Positions 16,204 to 21,600 of a DNA stretch of 35,645 nucleotides are shown piece by piece. How positions within the stretch are numbered: the stretch's first letter is position 1; each line of letters begins with the position of its first letter. Position numbers and translations under genes: made by a program. Origin of the DNA: a virus; the IMG/VR virus record IMGVR_UViG_3300032087_000913, positions 1 to 35,645 of that record; one strand, 5' to 3'. The notes under the pieces were generated by a model. That model made no database searches. It saw nothing but the letters and a program-made list of their open reading frames with translations, and was not told where the DNA came from.

Positions 16204-16400
16204 TACTTATAACCTCCACCTTTAGCCTTATACTCTTTAGCCAACATCTGTGCCTTTCTAGCACTCCACTGTCCGGGCTTACCACCTTTACTTCCTGCTT
16301 TGATCTTATTAAAAAGATTCTTACGCATAGTAGGCTTGGTATAGTTACCGGCTTTATTGACTGTAGATTTCTTTTTAGGTGCTGCTTTCTTTCTTGGCAT
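16203..16400 (-). CDS. 65-aa conserved basic protein
   Basis: The sequence has a basic start (MPRKKAAPKKKSTVNKAG), then the conserved core NYTKPTMRKNLFNKIKAG and GKPGQWSARKAQMLAKEYKA, ending GGGYK. I recognise this core from marine phages and other environmental viruses as a protein of unknown function. The first GATC of the window lies inside this gene (about 16301). It follows terS with a one-base overlap. Confidence 0.8.
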   Translation of the reverse strand: MPRKKAAPKKKSTVNKAGNYTKPTMRKNLFNKIKAGSKGGKPGQWSARKAQMLAKEYKAKGGGYK

Positions 16401-16903
16401 TATTCTTCCTCCTCGCTTCCATCAGTTTCTCCCACATCAGGTTGTTGGAGTCTATCTTCTGCTTCATCGAAGGTGCTTTCTTCTTCATATGTTATATCCT
16501 GTGCTTCTACTTCAATAGGTGCTTTCTCAGGAAGTATAAATATACCTCCGGCAGCAGTATGAGTTACATCAAGTTTATCACTCTTAGTTACTCCTACACG
16601 ATCCAATATGGTCTGAGCAGCAGTTAGCTTGTTGCTAACCTGCGGTATAGGTGCATCACTATTCATGATATCTACGAGTTTGAAGGCTGCTTGGGGTGCA
16701 GAACGAGCTAGTACGTCCGAGGCTAATTCAATCACTTCTTGTTTTAATGCTTTTATAACTTGATGATAATTGCCTGAGTATCCTGCAAGCTCGGCTGCTT
16801 TCTTCGGATCACCTCCTGTCTGGATCAAATTGTCCAGAAAAGATTGTTGTTTCTCCGTAAGAACTTTATTCTTTTTCTCTGTAGTTTGAGGTAAATAACT
16901 CAT
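16400..16903 (-). CDS. terS: Terminase small subunit, probably leaderless
   Basis: From ATG at 16903 the protein has 167 residues. Residues 14-60 (VLTEKQQSFLDNLIQTGGDP, then KKAAELAGYSGNYHQVIKAL) form the helix-turn-helix region typical of small terminase subunits, and a helical oligomerisation part follows (APQAAFKLVDIMNSDAPIPQ, ILDRVGVTK). The C-terminal 50 residues are acidic and end in EEE. It recognises phage DNA and hands it to TerL. An open frame extends upstream to 17089, but it runs through the promoter and its extra sequence is atypical. ATG 16903 lies 8 nt from an exact TATAAT and has no Shine-Dalgarno, so translation is probably leaderless. ATG 16909 is an alternative. Confidence 0.82.
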   Translation of the reverse strand: MSYLPQTTEKKNKVLTEKQQSFLDNLIQTGGDPKKAAELAGYSGNYHQVIKALKQEVIELASDVLARSAPQAAFKLVDIMNSDAPIPQVSNKLTAAQTILDRVGVTKSDKLDVTHTAAGGIFILPEKAPIEVEAQDITYEEESTFDEAEDRLQQPDVGETDGSEEEE

Positions 16904-16910
16904 AATCATA

Positions 16911-16938
16911 ATTATAGGACCATATACAAACTTGTCAA
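16911..16938 (-). promoter_or_regulatory. Late-operon promoter, exact sigma70 consensus
   Basis: On the minus strand TTGACA (16938-16933), a 16-nt spacer, and TATAAT (16916-16911). The predicted start at about 16904-16903 coincides with the terS ATG. The -35 lies in a perfect CTTGTCAAG palindrome (16931-16939). It should drive terS and the whole leftward late operon. Confidence 0.8.
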
Positions 16939-16961
16939 GTCTTTGAAAGTTGAAATAATAC

Positions 16962-16990
16962 TTGACAAAATGGATATACGACTGTACAAT
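16962..16990 (+). promoter_or_regulatory. Rightward promoter back to back with the late promoter
   Basis: TTGACA (16962-16967), a 17-nt spacer, and TACAAT (16985-16990). Predicted start is about 16997. The -35 is in CTTGACAAA, one base from the repeated CTTGWCAAG motif, and 23 bp separates it from the leftward -35. No gene follows for 830 bp; a structured segment and a terminator do. Confidence 0.7.
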
Positions 16991-16996
16991 ATACTT

Positions 16997-17209
16997 TGTT
17001 AAGTCCCCCCGGTTAAATACATACCTACCTAGCCTGTCTAGCCCCTGTAAAGTCTTATGAAGTGAGGGGGCGATAAAACTAGTAAACATCCATTTAGGCT
17101 AGAAATGTATGTGATTGCTATATATACCGGTGTACCCCCCCTGTACATCCTGCCCTCCCCTACTTACCATACTTAGCAGACTCTGCGAGACTTCCTAAGA
17201 GTTTTTTTT
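16997..17209 (+). ncRNA. Candidate structured untranslated RNA of about 210 nt
   Basis: Between the rightward promoter and a T-tract there is no credible ORF (longest 23 codons, no ribosome-binding site). The sequence contains a nested series of pairings: CCGGT 17009-17013 with ACCGG 17126-17130; ACATAC 17019-17024 with GTATGT 17107-17112; CTAGCCTG 17029-17036 with TAGGCTAG 17095-17102; CTAG 17038-17041 with CTAG 17079-17082; CCCCT 17042-17046 with AGGGG 17065-17069. All are in consistent order and form one long rod. A small hairpin, TGTAC/GTACA (17131-17147), follows. It may be an sRNA or an antitermination leader like the put RNA of phage HK022 (inference). Confidence 0.5.
17178..17209 (+). 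terminator. Intrinsic terminator of the candidate RNA
   Basis: AGACTCT (17178-17184) can pair with AGAGTTT (17198-17204, one G-U pair), and the run of eight T continues to 17209. An alternative stem is CTTAG/CTAAG (17172-17176, 17195-17199). The stem is modest but the T-run is clear. It faces rightwards and would end transcripts from the 16962 promoter before the early genes. Confidence 0.55.
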
Positions 17210-17242
17210 CAAGCCCTGTCAAGTGGGCGAAAGCCTATCATA

Positions 17243-17397
17243 CTTGTCAAGAACTTGCAAGCTTTTTATTTACTTTTATTTTCCCTCGAATACTTGACAA
17301 GTCTTCGAAGTTTTGTTAAGTGTCAATCTAGTTAACAAGTCTTGACAAGTTTATTAAGTCTATCAAGTTTAATCTTGTACTTATCATACTTGACAAG
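17243..17397 (+). repeat. Regularly spaced CTTGWCAAG palindromes
   Basis: Exact copies of CTTG(A/T)CAAG start at 17243, 17293, 17341 and 17389, spaced 50, 48 and 48 bp, and a fifth overlaps the late -35 (16931). Near copies lie at 16961, 17215, 17690 and, as CTTGCAAG, 17254. The copies at 17243 and 17389 share a longer context (TATCATACTTG). The motif contains TTGACA, so a binding protein would cover the -35 boxes. It is a candidate operator or origin iteron set. Confidence 0.65.
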
Positions 17398-17819
17398 GTT
17401 TCGTATATCTTCTCAAATAATATCAATACTTTAGAATCAATAACCCTTTTATCCTTATATAGTTTTTTAAGTGTGTAATAGTGGGTAATTGTGTTACATG
17501 CTCTTAAAGCTTCATACTTCAATTCTAAGGCGTTTTTAGTCTTTCCCTTGTCTTTCTATTCCTTGCCCTCGTTTCGTTTAAAATCCATACTGTACATTTA
17601 TACAGCTATTTAGTTGCATCTTTTTATTGACTTGTTAGATTCTTTGTGCTACTTGTCAGAACTTCTTAGAACTTCACTACACTATAAAGCTTAACAAGTC
17701 AAGAAATTTATTTGTATTTATTTTATTTTTTTTCTTGCAAAGTGTTTATTTTTCTTTTAAAGTATGTAGCAAGTTAGTAAGGCAATTAAGTCATGAAAGC
17801 TTAAGAGGGTAACCAAATT
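17398..17819. other. Gene-free A/T-rich remainder of the control region
   Basis: I see no convincing gene here. It holds a small hairpin CTGTA/TACAG (about 17598-17614), a near copy of the CTTGWCAAG motif (17690), and T-rich runs (17711-17760). A promoter for the 99-aa gene is expected here but none with good -35 and -10 boxes stands out. Confidence 0.5.
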
Positions 17820-18119
17820 ATGCGTAAAGCAATGTTTGTTATAAATCCCAAAACTTTAACGCCAGAATTGAAAAATGTTTTTGTTGAAGTTGAAAGGGAG
17901 GAAATAAAAAAAGGGATGCGACCTTTTGAGAAGTCAAGCGACAAGATCAAAAGACAACGCACAAAGAAAGTAGCACAGAAGATTAATTATCTATATAAAC
18001 GTGGTACTGTTTGGACAAAGTCACAACAAGCAGACAAAATACATGCAATGCGACAATGTCACGACACATTAACAAAGATAATTCATCTTGAGAATATAGG
18101 GCAACTAGACACGATATAA
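17820..18119 (+). CDS. 99-aa basic early protein
   Basis: This is the first rightward gene. The protein reads MRKAMFVINPKTLTPELKNV, then a Lys/Arg-rich helical part (DKIKRQRTKKVAQKINYLYK) and a C-terminal helix. High charge and absence of hydrophobic segments suggest a small cytosolic, perhaps nucleic-acid-binding, protein. AGAGGG lies 9 nt before ATG 17820; ATG 17835 is an in-frame alternative. As the first early gene it is a candidate for a regulator or host-takeover protein. No family recognised. Confidence 0.75.
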   Translation: MRKAMFVINPKTLTPELKNVFVEVEREEIKKGMRPFEKSSDKIKRQRTKKVAQKINYLYKRGTVWTKSQQADKIHAMRQCHDTLTKIIHLENIGQLDTI

Positions 18120-18195
18120 ACCCCACAAGCTAAGCACCTTGTTAAACTGCTTACATTTCTTTATACGTTCTTGAAAAAGAATTTATAAAAAAGTG

Positions 18196-18224
18196 TTGAC
18201 AGATTAGAAATAATCAGATATGCT
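18196..18224 (+). promoter_or_regulatory. Early promoter upstream of the small-gene cluster
   Basis: TTGACA (18196-18201), 17-nt spacer, TATGCT (18219-18224, 4 of 6 consensus). Predicted start is about 18231, 140 nt before the 43-aa gene, with a strongly structured leader between. Confidence 0.65.
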
Positions 18225-18260
18225 ATGTTTTGAGAAGTAGGGCAGCAATGTCTTGAAAAT

Positions 18261-18351
18261 CAAAAGAATGAATAGTTGCTGTAGTAGTAACAGGGAGCAT
18301 GAGAAATTATATTTCTTTGTAAGTCTTGAACCTATAGCAGCTATTCTTTTG
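18261..18351 (+). ncRNA. Long stem-loop leader or small RNA
   Basis: CAAAAGAAT...AGTTGCTGTAG (18261-18284) pairs with CTATAGCAGCTATTCTTTTG (18332-18351): about 20 bp including two G-U pairs and one 4-nt bulge. Inside the loop AGAAAT (18302-18307) pairs with ATTTCT (18311-18316). The 3' arm runs into a T-rich stretch (TTCTTTTGTTT), so it could be a terminator that releases a ~120-nt RNA, or an attenuator before the early small genes. Confidence 0.55.
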
Positions 18352-18370
18352 TTTAATTAATAGGAGGGTT

Positions 18371-18502
18371 ATGAATTCTGAATTAATGAAAGAAACCATT
18401 GAAGAGATAGAAATAGCATCATTGTTATTATATTCGAATGGTATTGATATAAAAGAATTAAAACTAAAAGATATCAAAAAGGCATATGCTTTAATTAAAT
18501 AA
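18371..18502 (+). CDS. 43-aa early micro-protein
   Basis: The ORF starts MNSELMKETIEEIEIASLLL and ends IKKAYALIK. It is probably two amphipathic helices. It has a full AGGAGGG ribosome-binding site and ends two bases into the next cassette. No family recognised. Confidence 0.75.
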   Translation: MNSELMKETIEEIEIASLLLYSNGIDIKELKLKDIKKAYALIK

Positions 18503-18510
18503 GGAGGGTT

Positions 18511-18729
18511 ATGGATAAAATATATCATCACGTTATTAAAAATAGAAAATTTTTAGTTATCCCAAATTGGGAAGGAACTGAAAAAGAATATTTTCATATT
18601 TTAGAAAGCACAGAAAATGAAGAGGGTTATTATTATGATGAATGCATTACTGGTTTTCAGAATGAGCATAATATTAATACTTTACTAGATGCAAAAGATT
18701 TTATAATTAATTACATAAGAAAGAAATAA
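18511..18729 (+). CDS. 72-aa acidic early protein
   Basis: The protein starts MDKIYHHVIKNRKFLVIPNW, has a Glu/Tyr-rich middle (ENEEGYYYDECITGFQ), and ends with a helix (LLDAKDFIINYIRKK). A small alpha/beta fold is likely. It lies behind an AAGGAGGGTT site. No family recognised. Confidence 0.75.
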   Translation: MDKIYHHVIKNRKFLVIPNWEGTEKEYFHILESTENEEGYYYDECITGFQNEHNINTLLDAKDFIINYIRKK

Positions 18730-18738
18730 GGAGGGCTT

Positions 18739-18909
18739 ATGAAAAGATTCTTTAAAGTAAAAAGGTATGAGACTGAAATCTATACCATAACAATAGAAGC
18801 GGAATCAAGAAAAGATGCAGTTGAAAAAGCGGAGGAGCTTTCTAACGGACATTATGATTTTGATTCTATAGAGTGGCAATATAAAGTTAAACAAGTGGAG
18901 GACTTATGA
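18739..18909 (+). CDS. 56-aa DpnD/PcfM-like small protein
   Basis: The sequence MKRFFKVKRYETEIYTITIE followed by AESRKDAVEKAEELSNG and a short strand (FDSIEWQYKVKQVE) fits the strand-helix-strand pattern of the DpnD/PcfM-like small domain. Members occur on phages and plasmids and their function is not firmly known. It has the AAGGAGGGCTT site, and its stop overlaps the next start (ATGA). Confidence 0.7.
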   Translation: MKRFFKVKRYETEIYTITIEAESRKDAVEKAEELSNGHYDFDSIEWQYKVKQVEDL

Positions 18910-19142
18910 CATTTGATGAATTACAAGAACTAGAAAACTTATTTGGTGACATTAGACATGCACGAGATCAGTTAGAATCTAGAGGTTATAACGTGGGCGG
19001 TTACACTTTAAACAGTATAACAGATGCACAGAGGAGCATGTTACCTAACGAGGAAGAGTGCGAGGATTACCCAAAAGAAGAAAAGAAACTTAAAGAGGGT
19101 GAACTCGATCACCACGTATGGGCTGAATATTTTAAATTATAA
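18906..19142 (+). CDS. 78-aa acidic early protein
   Basis: The protein starts MTFDELQELENLFGDIRHAR, is acidic throughout (EECEDYPKEEKKLKEGELDH) and ends VWAEYFKL. It may be a DNA-mimic-like or regulatory protein, but this is only suggested by charge. Translation is coupled to the 56-aa gene by ATGA. Confidence 0.75.
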   Translation: MTFDELQELENLFGDIRHARDQLESRGYNVGGYTLNSITDAQRSMLPNEEECEDYPKEEKKLKEGELDHHVWAEYFKL

Positions 19143-19151
19143 GGAGGGCTT

Positions 19152-19328
19152 ATGGAGGCACTAGAAAATATTACAGATAAGAATATTGCTTTTACTGTAC
19201 AGGCTTTGATATTAGGAAAGGATATAGTAGGCGATAATTTTAATAATATTGATGCGATTCAAGCAGTATTTGGATTGACAAAAAAACAAGCTAAATTCTG
19301 TTTAGAGTTGGCTAATTCATATAAATAA
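19152..19328 (+). CDS. 58-aa early micro-protein
   Basis: The ORF starts MEALENITDKNIAFTVQALI and ends FGLTKKQAKFCLELANSYK. The C-terminal half (IDAIQAVFGLTKKQAKFCLE) resembles a helix-turn-helix-like pair of helices, but this is weak. It has an exact AAGGAGGGCTTATG site. Confidence 0.72.
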   Translation: MEALENITDKNIAFTVQALILGKDIVGDNFNNIDAIQAVFGLTKKQAKFCLELANSYK

Positions 19329-19337
19329 GGAGGGCTT

Positions 19338-20072
19338 ATGAAACTATTAGGAATTGGAAACAATTCTAAGACTATTAAAAGTGATAAAGGTGGAGAATAT
19401 CTAACTGGTATTCTTTACCTCGACCCACGTAATACAAAAGTGTGTCCGTATCAAGAGATAGCAAGGTGCAAGGTTGCTTGTCTTAATACTGCAGGGCGAG
19501 CAGGTATTATCAAGAAGGGCGAAATTACAAATAATATTCTTAGAGCGAGAGCAAGAAAAACAGATTTATTTTTTGAAGATCAAGCGGAGTTTATGCGGTT
19601 GATAGTCAAAGATATTCATGCATTGATTCGCAAAGCTGATCGGCTATCTGTTAAACCTTGTGTTAGGTTGAATGGTACAAGTGATATTCAATTTGAAAAG
19701 ATAAAACTTGACAATGGTAAAACAATCTTCGAAGAGTTTCCAGAAGTGCAGTTTTATGATTATACAAAGATACCTACAAGAAAGGTTGAGCATATCAAGA
19801 ACTATCATTTGACGTGGAGTTATAGTGAAGCTAACGAAAAATATGCTGAGTACTGGCAAGAAGCTCTAAACAGGGGCATGAATGTAGCAACAGTATTCAG
19901 AAAAGAATTACCGAAATCCTTCAAGAATGTTAAAGTTATTAATGGTGACAAAGACGATTTGAGATTCTTAGATGAACGAGGGGTGATAGTAGGACTCAAA
20001 GCTAAAGGCAAAGCAAGGCAAGATGATTCTGGTTTTGTGATAGACATTGAGAATGCAATAGCAATTAATTAG
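19338..20072 (+). CDS. Gp88-like conserved phage protein with a Cys cluster
   Basis: The protein has 244 residues. It starts MKLLGIGNNSKTIKSDKGGE, and Cys36, Cys44 and Cys48 (C-x7-C-x3-C, in CPYQEIARCKVAC) follow. Later conserved-looking segments are RLNGTSDIQFE (about 113-122), FPEVQFYDYTKIPTR, HLTWSYSEANE, and the C-terminal INGDKDDLRFLDERGVIVGL with KAKGKARQDDSGFV. This layout matches a widespread phage family related to Gp88 of mycobacteriophages, of unknown function. The cysteines could bind a metal or Fe-S cluster (inference). It is the largest early gene before the replication block and is followed by an own-promoter gap. Confidence 0.75.
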   Translation: MKLLGIGNNSKTIKSDKGGEYLTGILYLDPRNTKVCPYQEIARCKVACLNTAGRAGIIKKGEITNNILRARARKTDLFFEDQAEFMRLIVKDIHALIRKADRLSVKPCVRLNGTSDIQFEKIKLDNGKTIFEEFPEVQFYDYTKIPTRKVEHIKNYHLTWSYSEANEKYAEYWQEALNRGMNVATVFRKELPKSFKNVKVINGDKDDLRFLDERGVIVGLKAKGKARQDDSGFVIDIENAIAIN

Positions 20073-20115
20073 TGAGGTATGAAATGAAAAATGAAATAAA
20101 AGAGTTATTAGACAC

Positions 20116-20144
20116 TTGACACATGACTAAAGACGTGGTACAAT
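20116..20144 (+). promoter_or_regulatory. Early promoter before the A/T tract
   Basis: TTGACA (20116-20121), 17-nt spacer, TACAAT (20139-20144). This is the same -10 as the 16962 promoter. Predicted start is about 20151, giving an 86-nt almost pure A/U leader before the 61-aa gene. Confidence 0.75.
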
Positions 20145-20150
20145 ATTTTG

Positions 20151-20228
20151 TAATTATATATTTATTAATATATTTATATATTAAATATAATAATATTTAT
20201 ATAACTTTAAATATATAATATATATATA
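20151..20228. other. 78-bp tract with a single G/C base
   Basis: Only one base (C at 20205) is not A or T. Self-complementary pieces such as AATATAT-TT-ATATATT occur. This melts very easily and could be a DNA-unwinding element, or simply an unstructured leader before a strong ribosome-binding site. Confidence 0.6.
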
Positions 20229-20237
20229 GGAGGGCTT

Positions 20238-20423
20238 ATGGAAAATTTATATGTTAAAGATGTAAAGAATAAAGATGTATTACATGACATCTTTAAAAAC
20301 TTTTGGAATAAACTAGGCTACAAAGATGATCTGTTTATGTATATGTACACAGATAAATCAAAAGGTTTAGATTATTTTAAACATTCTCTTACTAGAGAAT
20401 ATAAATCAGTTGAGGAGGGCTAA
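20238..20423 (+). CDS. 61-aa early protein
   Basis: The protein starts MENLYVKDVKNKDVLHDIFK, is aromatic-rich in the middle (LFMYMYTDKSKG), and ends with a charged tail. It has a TAGGAGGGCTT ribosome-binding site, and its own 3' end carries the site of the next gene. No family recognised. Confidence 0.72.
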   Translation: MENLYVKDVKNKDVLHDIFKNFWNKLGYKDDLFMYMYTDKSKGLDYFKHSLTREYKSVEEG

Positions 20424-20690
20424 ATGACATTTTATAAAAACCAATTAGAAATAATTAATAGTGGGCTATTTCTACAGCTAGAGGGAAGTGTGGGTCGTTA
20501 CTATGTGCAGAACTTTTTAGACACAGGTATATTTAAACCTAGTGGACAAGAAGGCAGAACAGTAACAGATGGATACGGAAGAGAAATAACTTTACATGAT
20601 TTCATAATTGATGAAGAACGTATAGATGAATTATGGGATATGAATGAAGAATTTATGAGGGAGCTAGAAGAATATGACGAGATTACATAA
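20424..20690 (+). CDS. 88-aa early protein
   Basis: The protein starts MTFYKNQLEIINSGLFLQLE, includes GSVGRYYVQNFLDTGIFKPS, then an acidic C-terminal third (DEERIDELWDMNEEFMRELE). The start is preceded by GAGGAGGGCTAA, whose TAA is the stop of the previous gene. No family recognised. Confidence 0.75.
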   Translation: MTFYKNQLEIINSGLFLQLEGSVGRYYVQNFLDTGIFKPSGQEGRTVTDGYGREITLHDFIIDEERIDELWDMNEEFMRELEEYDEIT

Positions 20691-20835
20691 ACTAATTATA
20701 GATGCTAGACGACTAGAGAAAGAAGCACATGCTTGTCCTTTCAATGTAGATGGACTACGTGAGCATTACAAATTAAATTTACAGGATGCTCAATATGTAA
20801 AAGATTATTTAGATAGGGATAAAGAACGTGGATAG
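20674..20835 (+). CDS. 53-aa early micro-protein
   Basis: The ORF starts MTRLHKLIIDARRLEKEAHA and ends YVKDYLDRDKERG; it is mostly helical and charged. It overlaps the end of the 88-aa gene by 17 bp and the GTG start of the next gene by 8 bp. GAGGGAG upstream supports it. No family recognised. Confidence 0.68.
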   Translation: MTRLHKLIIDARRLEKEAHACPFNVDGLREHYKLNLQDAQYVKDYLDRDKERG

Positions 20836-21070
20836 ACCTATTTTTGGCTACGACTACAACGGACAGAATGTTGAATGGACTTGGCGAGTACGTGAGGTAG
20901 AGAAAATTTATTGGAAGACTTGGAAACCTAAACTAAGTGATGTCAAAATATTAAACTTGACAGATACAAAAGAAGTTTCTAAAGTACAACAAGAAATCTT
21001 TCAGGGTGTTATAGATTCCGAACATCCTAAGAAAGAGAAGTTAACCGGAATCTACAAAGTGAGGAAATAA
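20828..21070 (+). CDS. 80-aa early protein with GTG start
   Basis: The protein starts (GTG) MDRPIFGYDYNGQNVEWTWR and continues EVEKIYWKTWKPKLSDVKIL. It is Trp-rich (four Trp in the first 35 residues), suggesting a compact beta fold. No in-frame ATG is near the 5' end, so GTG at 20828 is the likely start. No family recognised. Confidence 0.68.
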   Translation: MDRPIFGYDYNGQNVEWTWRVREVEKIYWKTWKPKLSDVKILNLTDTKEVSKVQQEIFQGVIDSEHPKKEKLTGIYKVRK

Positions 21071-21071
21071 T

Positions 21072-21287
21072 ATGGCTAATTGGTTTAATTTTAGCGTAGG
21101 GAGCGTACTACTTTTAGTAAGTGGTATGGCTCATATTTTGGTGGTGTTTGCATACAGGGACTTTAGTTTCCCTTTAATGCTAATGTTCTTTTCACCAGTA
21201 GGAATAGCATTTGGTTGTTACTTAATGCAAGATGGGTTCTATCACAAAAGAACTAGACGTAATAGAAAAATGGCAACGAGGAAATAA
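21072..21287 (+). CDS. 71-aa inner-membrane protein
   Basis: Two hydrophobic segments, residues 6-27 (FSVGSVLLLVSGMAHILVVF) and 33-52 (FPLMLMFFSPVGIAFGCYLM), are followed by a basic tail (HKRTRRNRKMATRK), so the C-terminus should face the cytoplasm. It could alter the host envelope or exclude other phages (inference). It follows the previous stop by 1 bp with a GAGGAAATA site. Confidence 0.75.
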   Translation: MANWFNFSVGSVLLLVSGMAHILVVFAYRDFSFPLMLMFFSPVGIAFGCYLMQDGFYHKRTRRNRKMATRK

Positions 21288-21288
21288 T

Positions 21289-21600
21289 ATGGCAGCTAAA
21301 ATAAATAGAAGCAGAATAGGAGATATTGCAGAACACAAGGCGGTATCTTGGTTGTTTGATCAAGGCTACGAGGTGTTTAGAAATGCTAGTAGCGTAGGCT
21401 TTGCAGACTTAGTAATAGTTGATAAGACTGGTAAGAAAACTTTGATTGATGTTAAGACTTTAAAACTTGACAGGCGATATGGTTCTTACACGAGCTTTCA
21501 TTCTAGGACTAAAGCACAAGCTAAGTTAGGTGTACAAATTTTAAAAGTACATCCTTACAATTATGAATGTGAGTTTGTAAAACATAAGGAGGAAAGCTAA
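21289..21600 (+). CDS. Small PD-(D/E)XK nuclease
   Basis: From ATG 21289 the protein has 103 residues. The pattern RIGDIAEHKAVSWLFDQGYE (Glu15), then GFADLVIV (Asp40) and LIDVKT (Asp54-x-Lys56), is the alpha-beta-beta core of PD-(D/E)XK nucleases, like small resolvase or intron-type endonucleases. It probably cuts DNA junctions or host DNA. An ATG 57 bp upstream is in frame but overlaps the membrane gene; the chosen start has GAGGA at the right distance. It overlaps the next gene as TAATG. Confidence 0.78.
   Translation: MAAKINRSRIGDIAEHKAVSWLFDQGYEVFRNASSVGFADLVIVDKTGKKTLIDVKTLKLDRRYGSYTSFHSRTKAQAKLGVQILKVHPYNYECEFVKHKEES

Larger units (their letters stand above)
1..16300. other. GATC-free stretch covering the structural module
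   Basis: I checked every ATC in 1-16300 by eye and found none preceded by G, so GATC is absent on both strands (it is a palindrome). The first GATC is at about 16301, within the 65-aa gene. About 38 GATC sites occur in 17820-34100, an equal length, and four lie in 34105-35645. Protein needs do not explain this: Asp followed by a codon beginning with C is encoded as GAC. Confidence 0.85.
18361..20426 (+). repeat. Repeated ribosome-binding cassette AAGGAGGGCTTATG
   Basis: Nearly the same stop/Shine-Dalgarno/start sequence precedes eight genes, with ATGs at 18371, 18511, 18739, 18906, 19152, 19338, 20238 and 20424. Variants are GGAGGGTT, GGAGGACTT and GGAGGGCTAA. The copies at 18739 and 19338 match over more than 18 bases including the preceding stop codon. 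These strong sites give high translation and could also serve as homology for swapping small genes. Confidence 0.8.

Noticed and set aside
16904-17089. 62-residue N-terminal extension of terS
   Set aside because: It would be encoded by the promoter and the structured region; family length and the TATAAT position favour the start at 16903.
17328-17522. 64-codon minus-strand ORF in the control region
   Set aside because: It runs through the CTTGWCAAG array, has no good ribosome-binding site and no recognisable pattern, so I treat it as chance.
18268-18361. Short ORFs (29 and 7 codons) inside the structured early leader
   Set aside because: The longer has no Shine-Dalgarno; the shorter (ATG 18299) has GGGAG but too close. 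A leader peptide is possible but unsupported.
20084-20119. 11-codon ORF after the Gp88-like gene
   Set aside because: Too short to judge; it runs into the -35 box of the next promoter.
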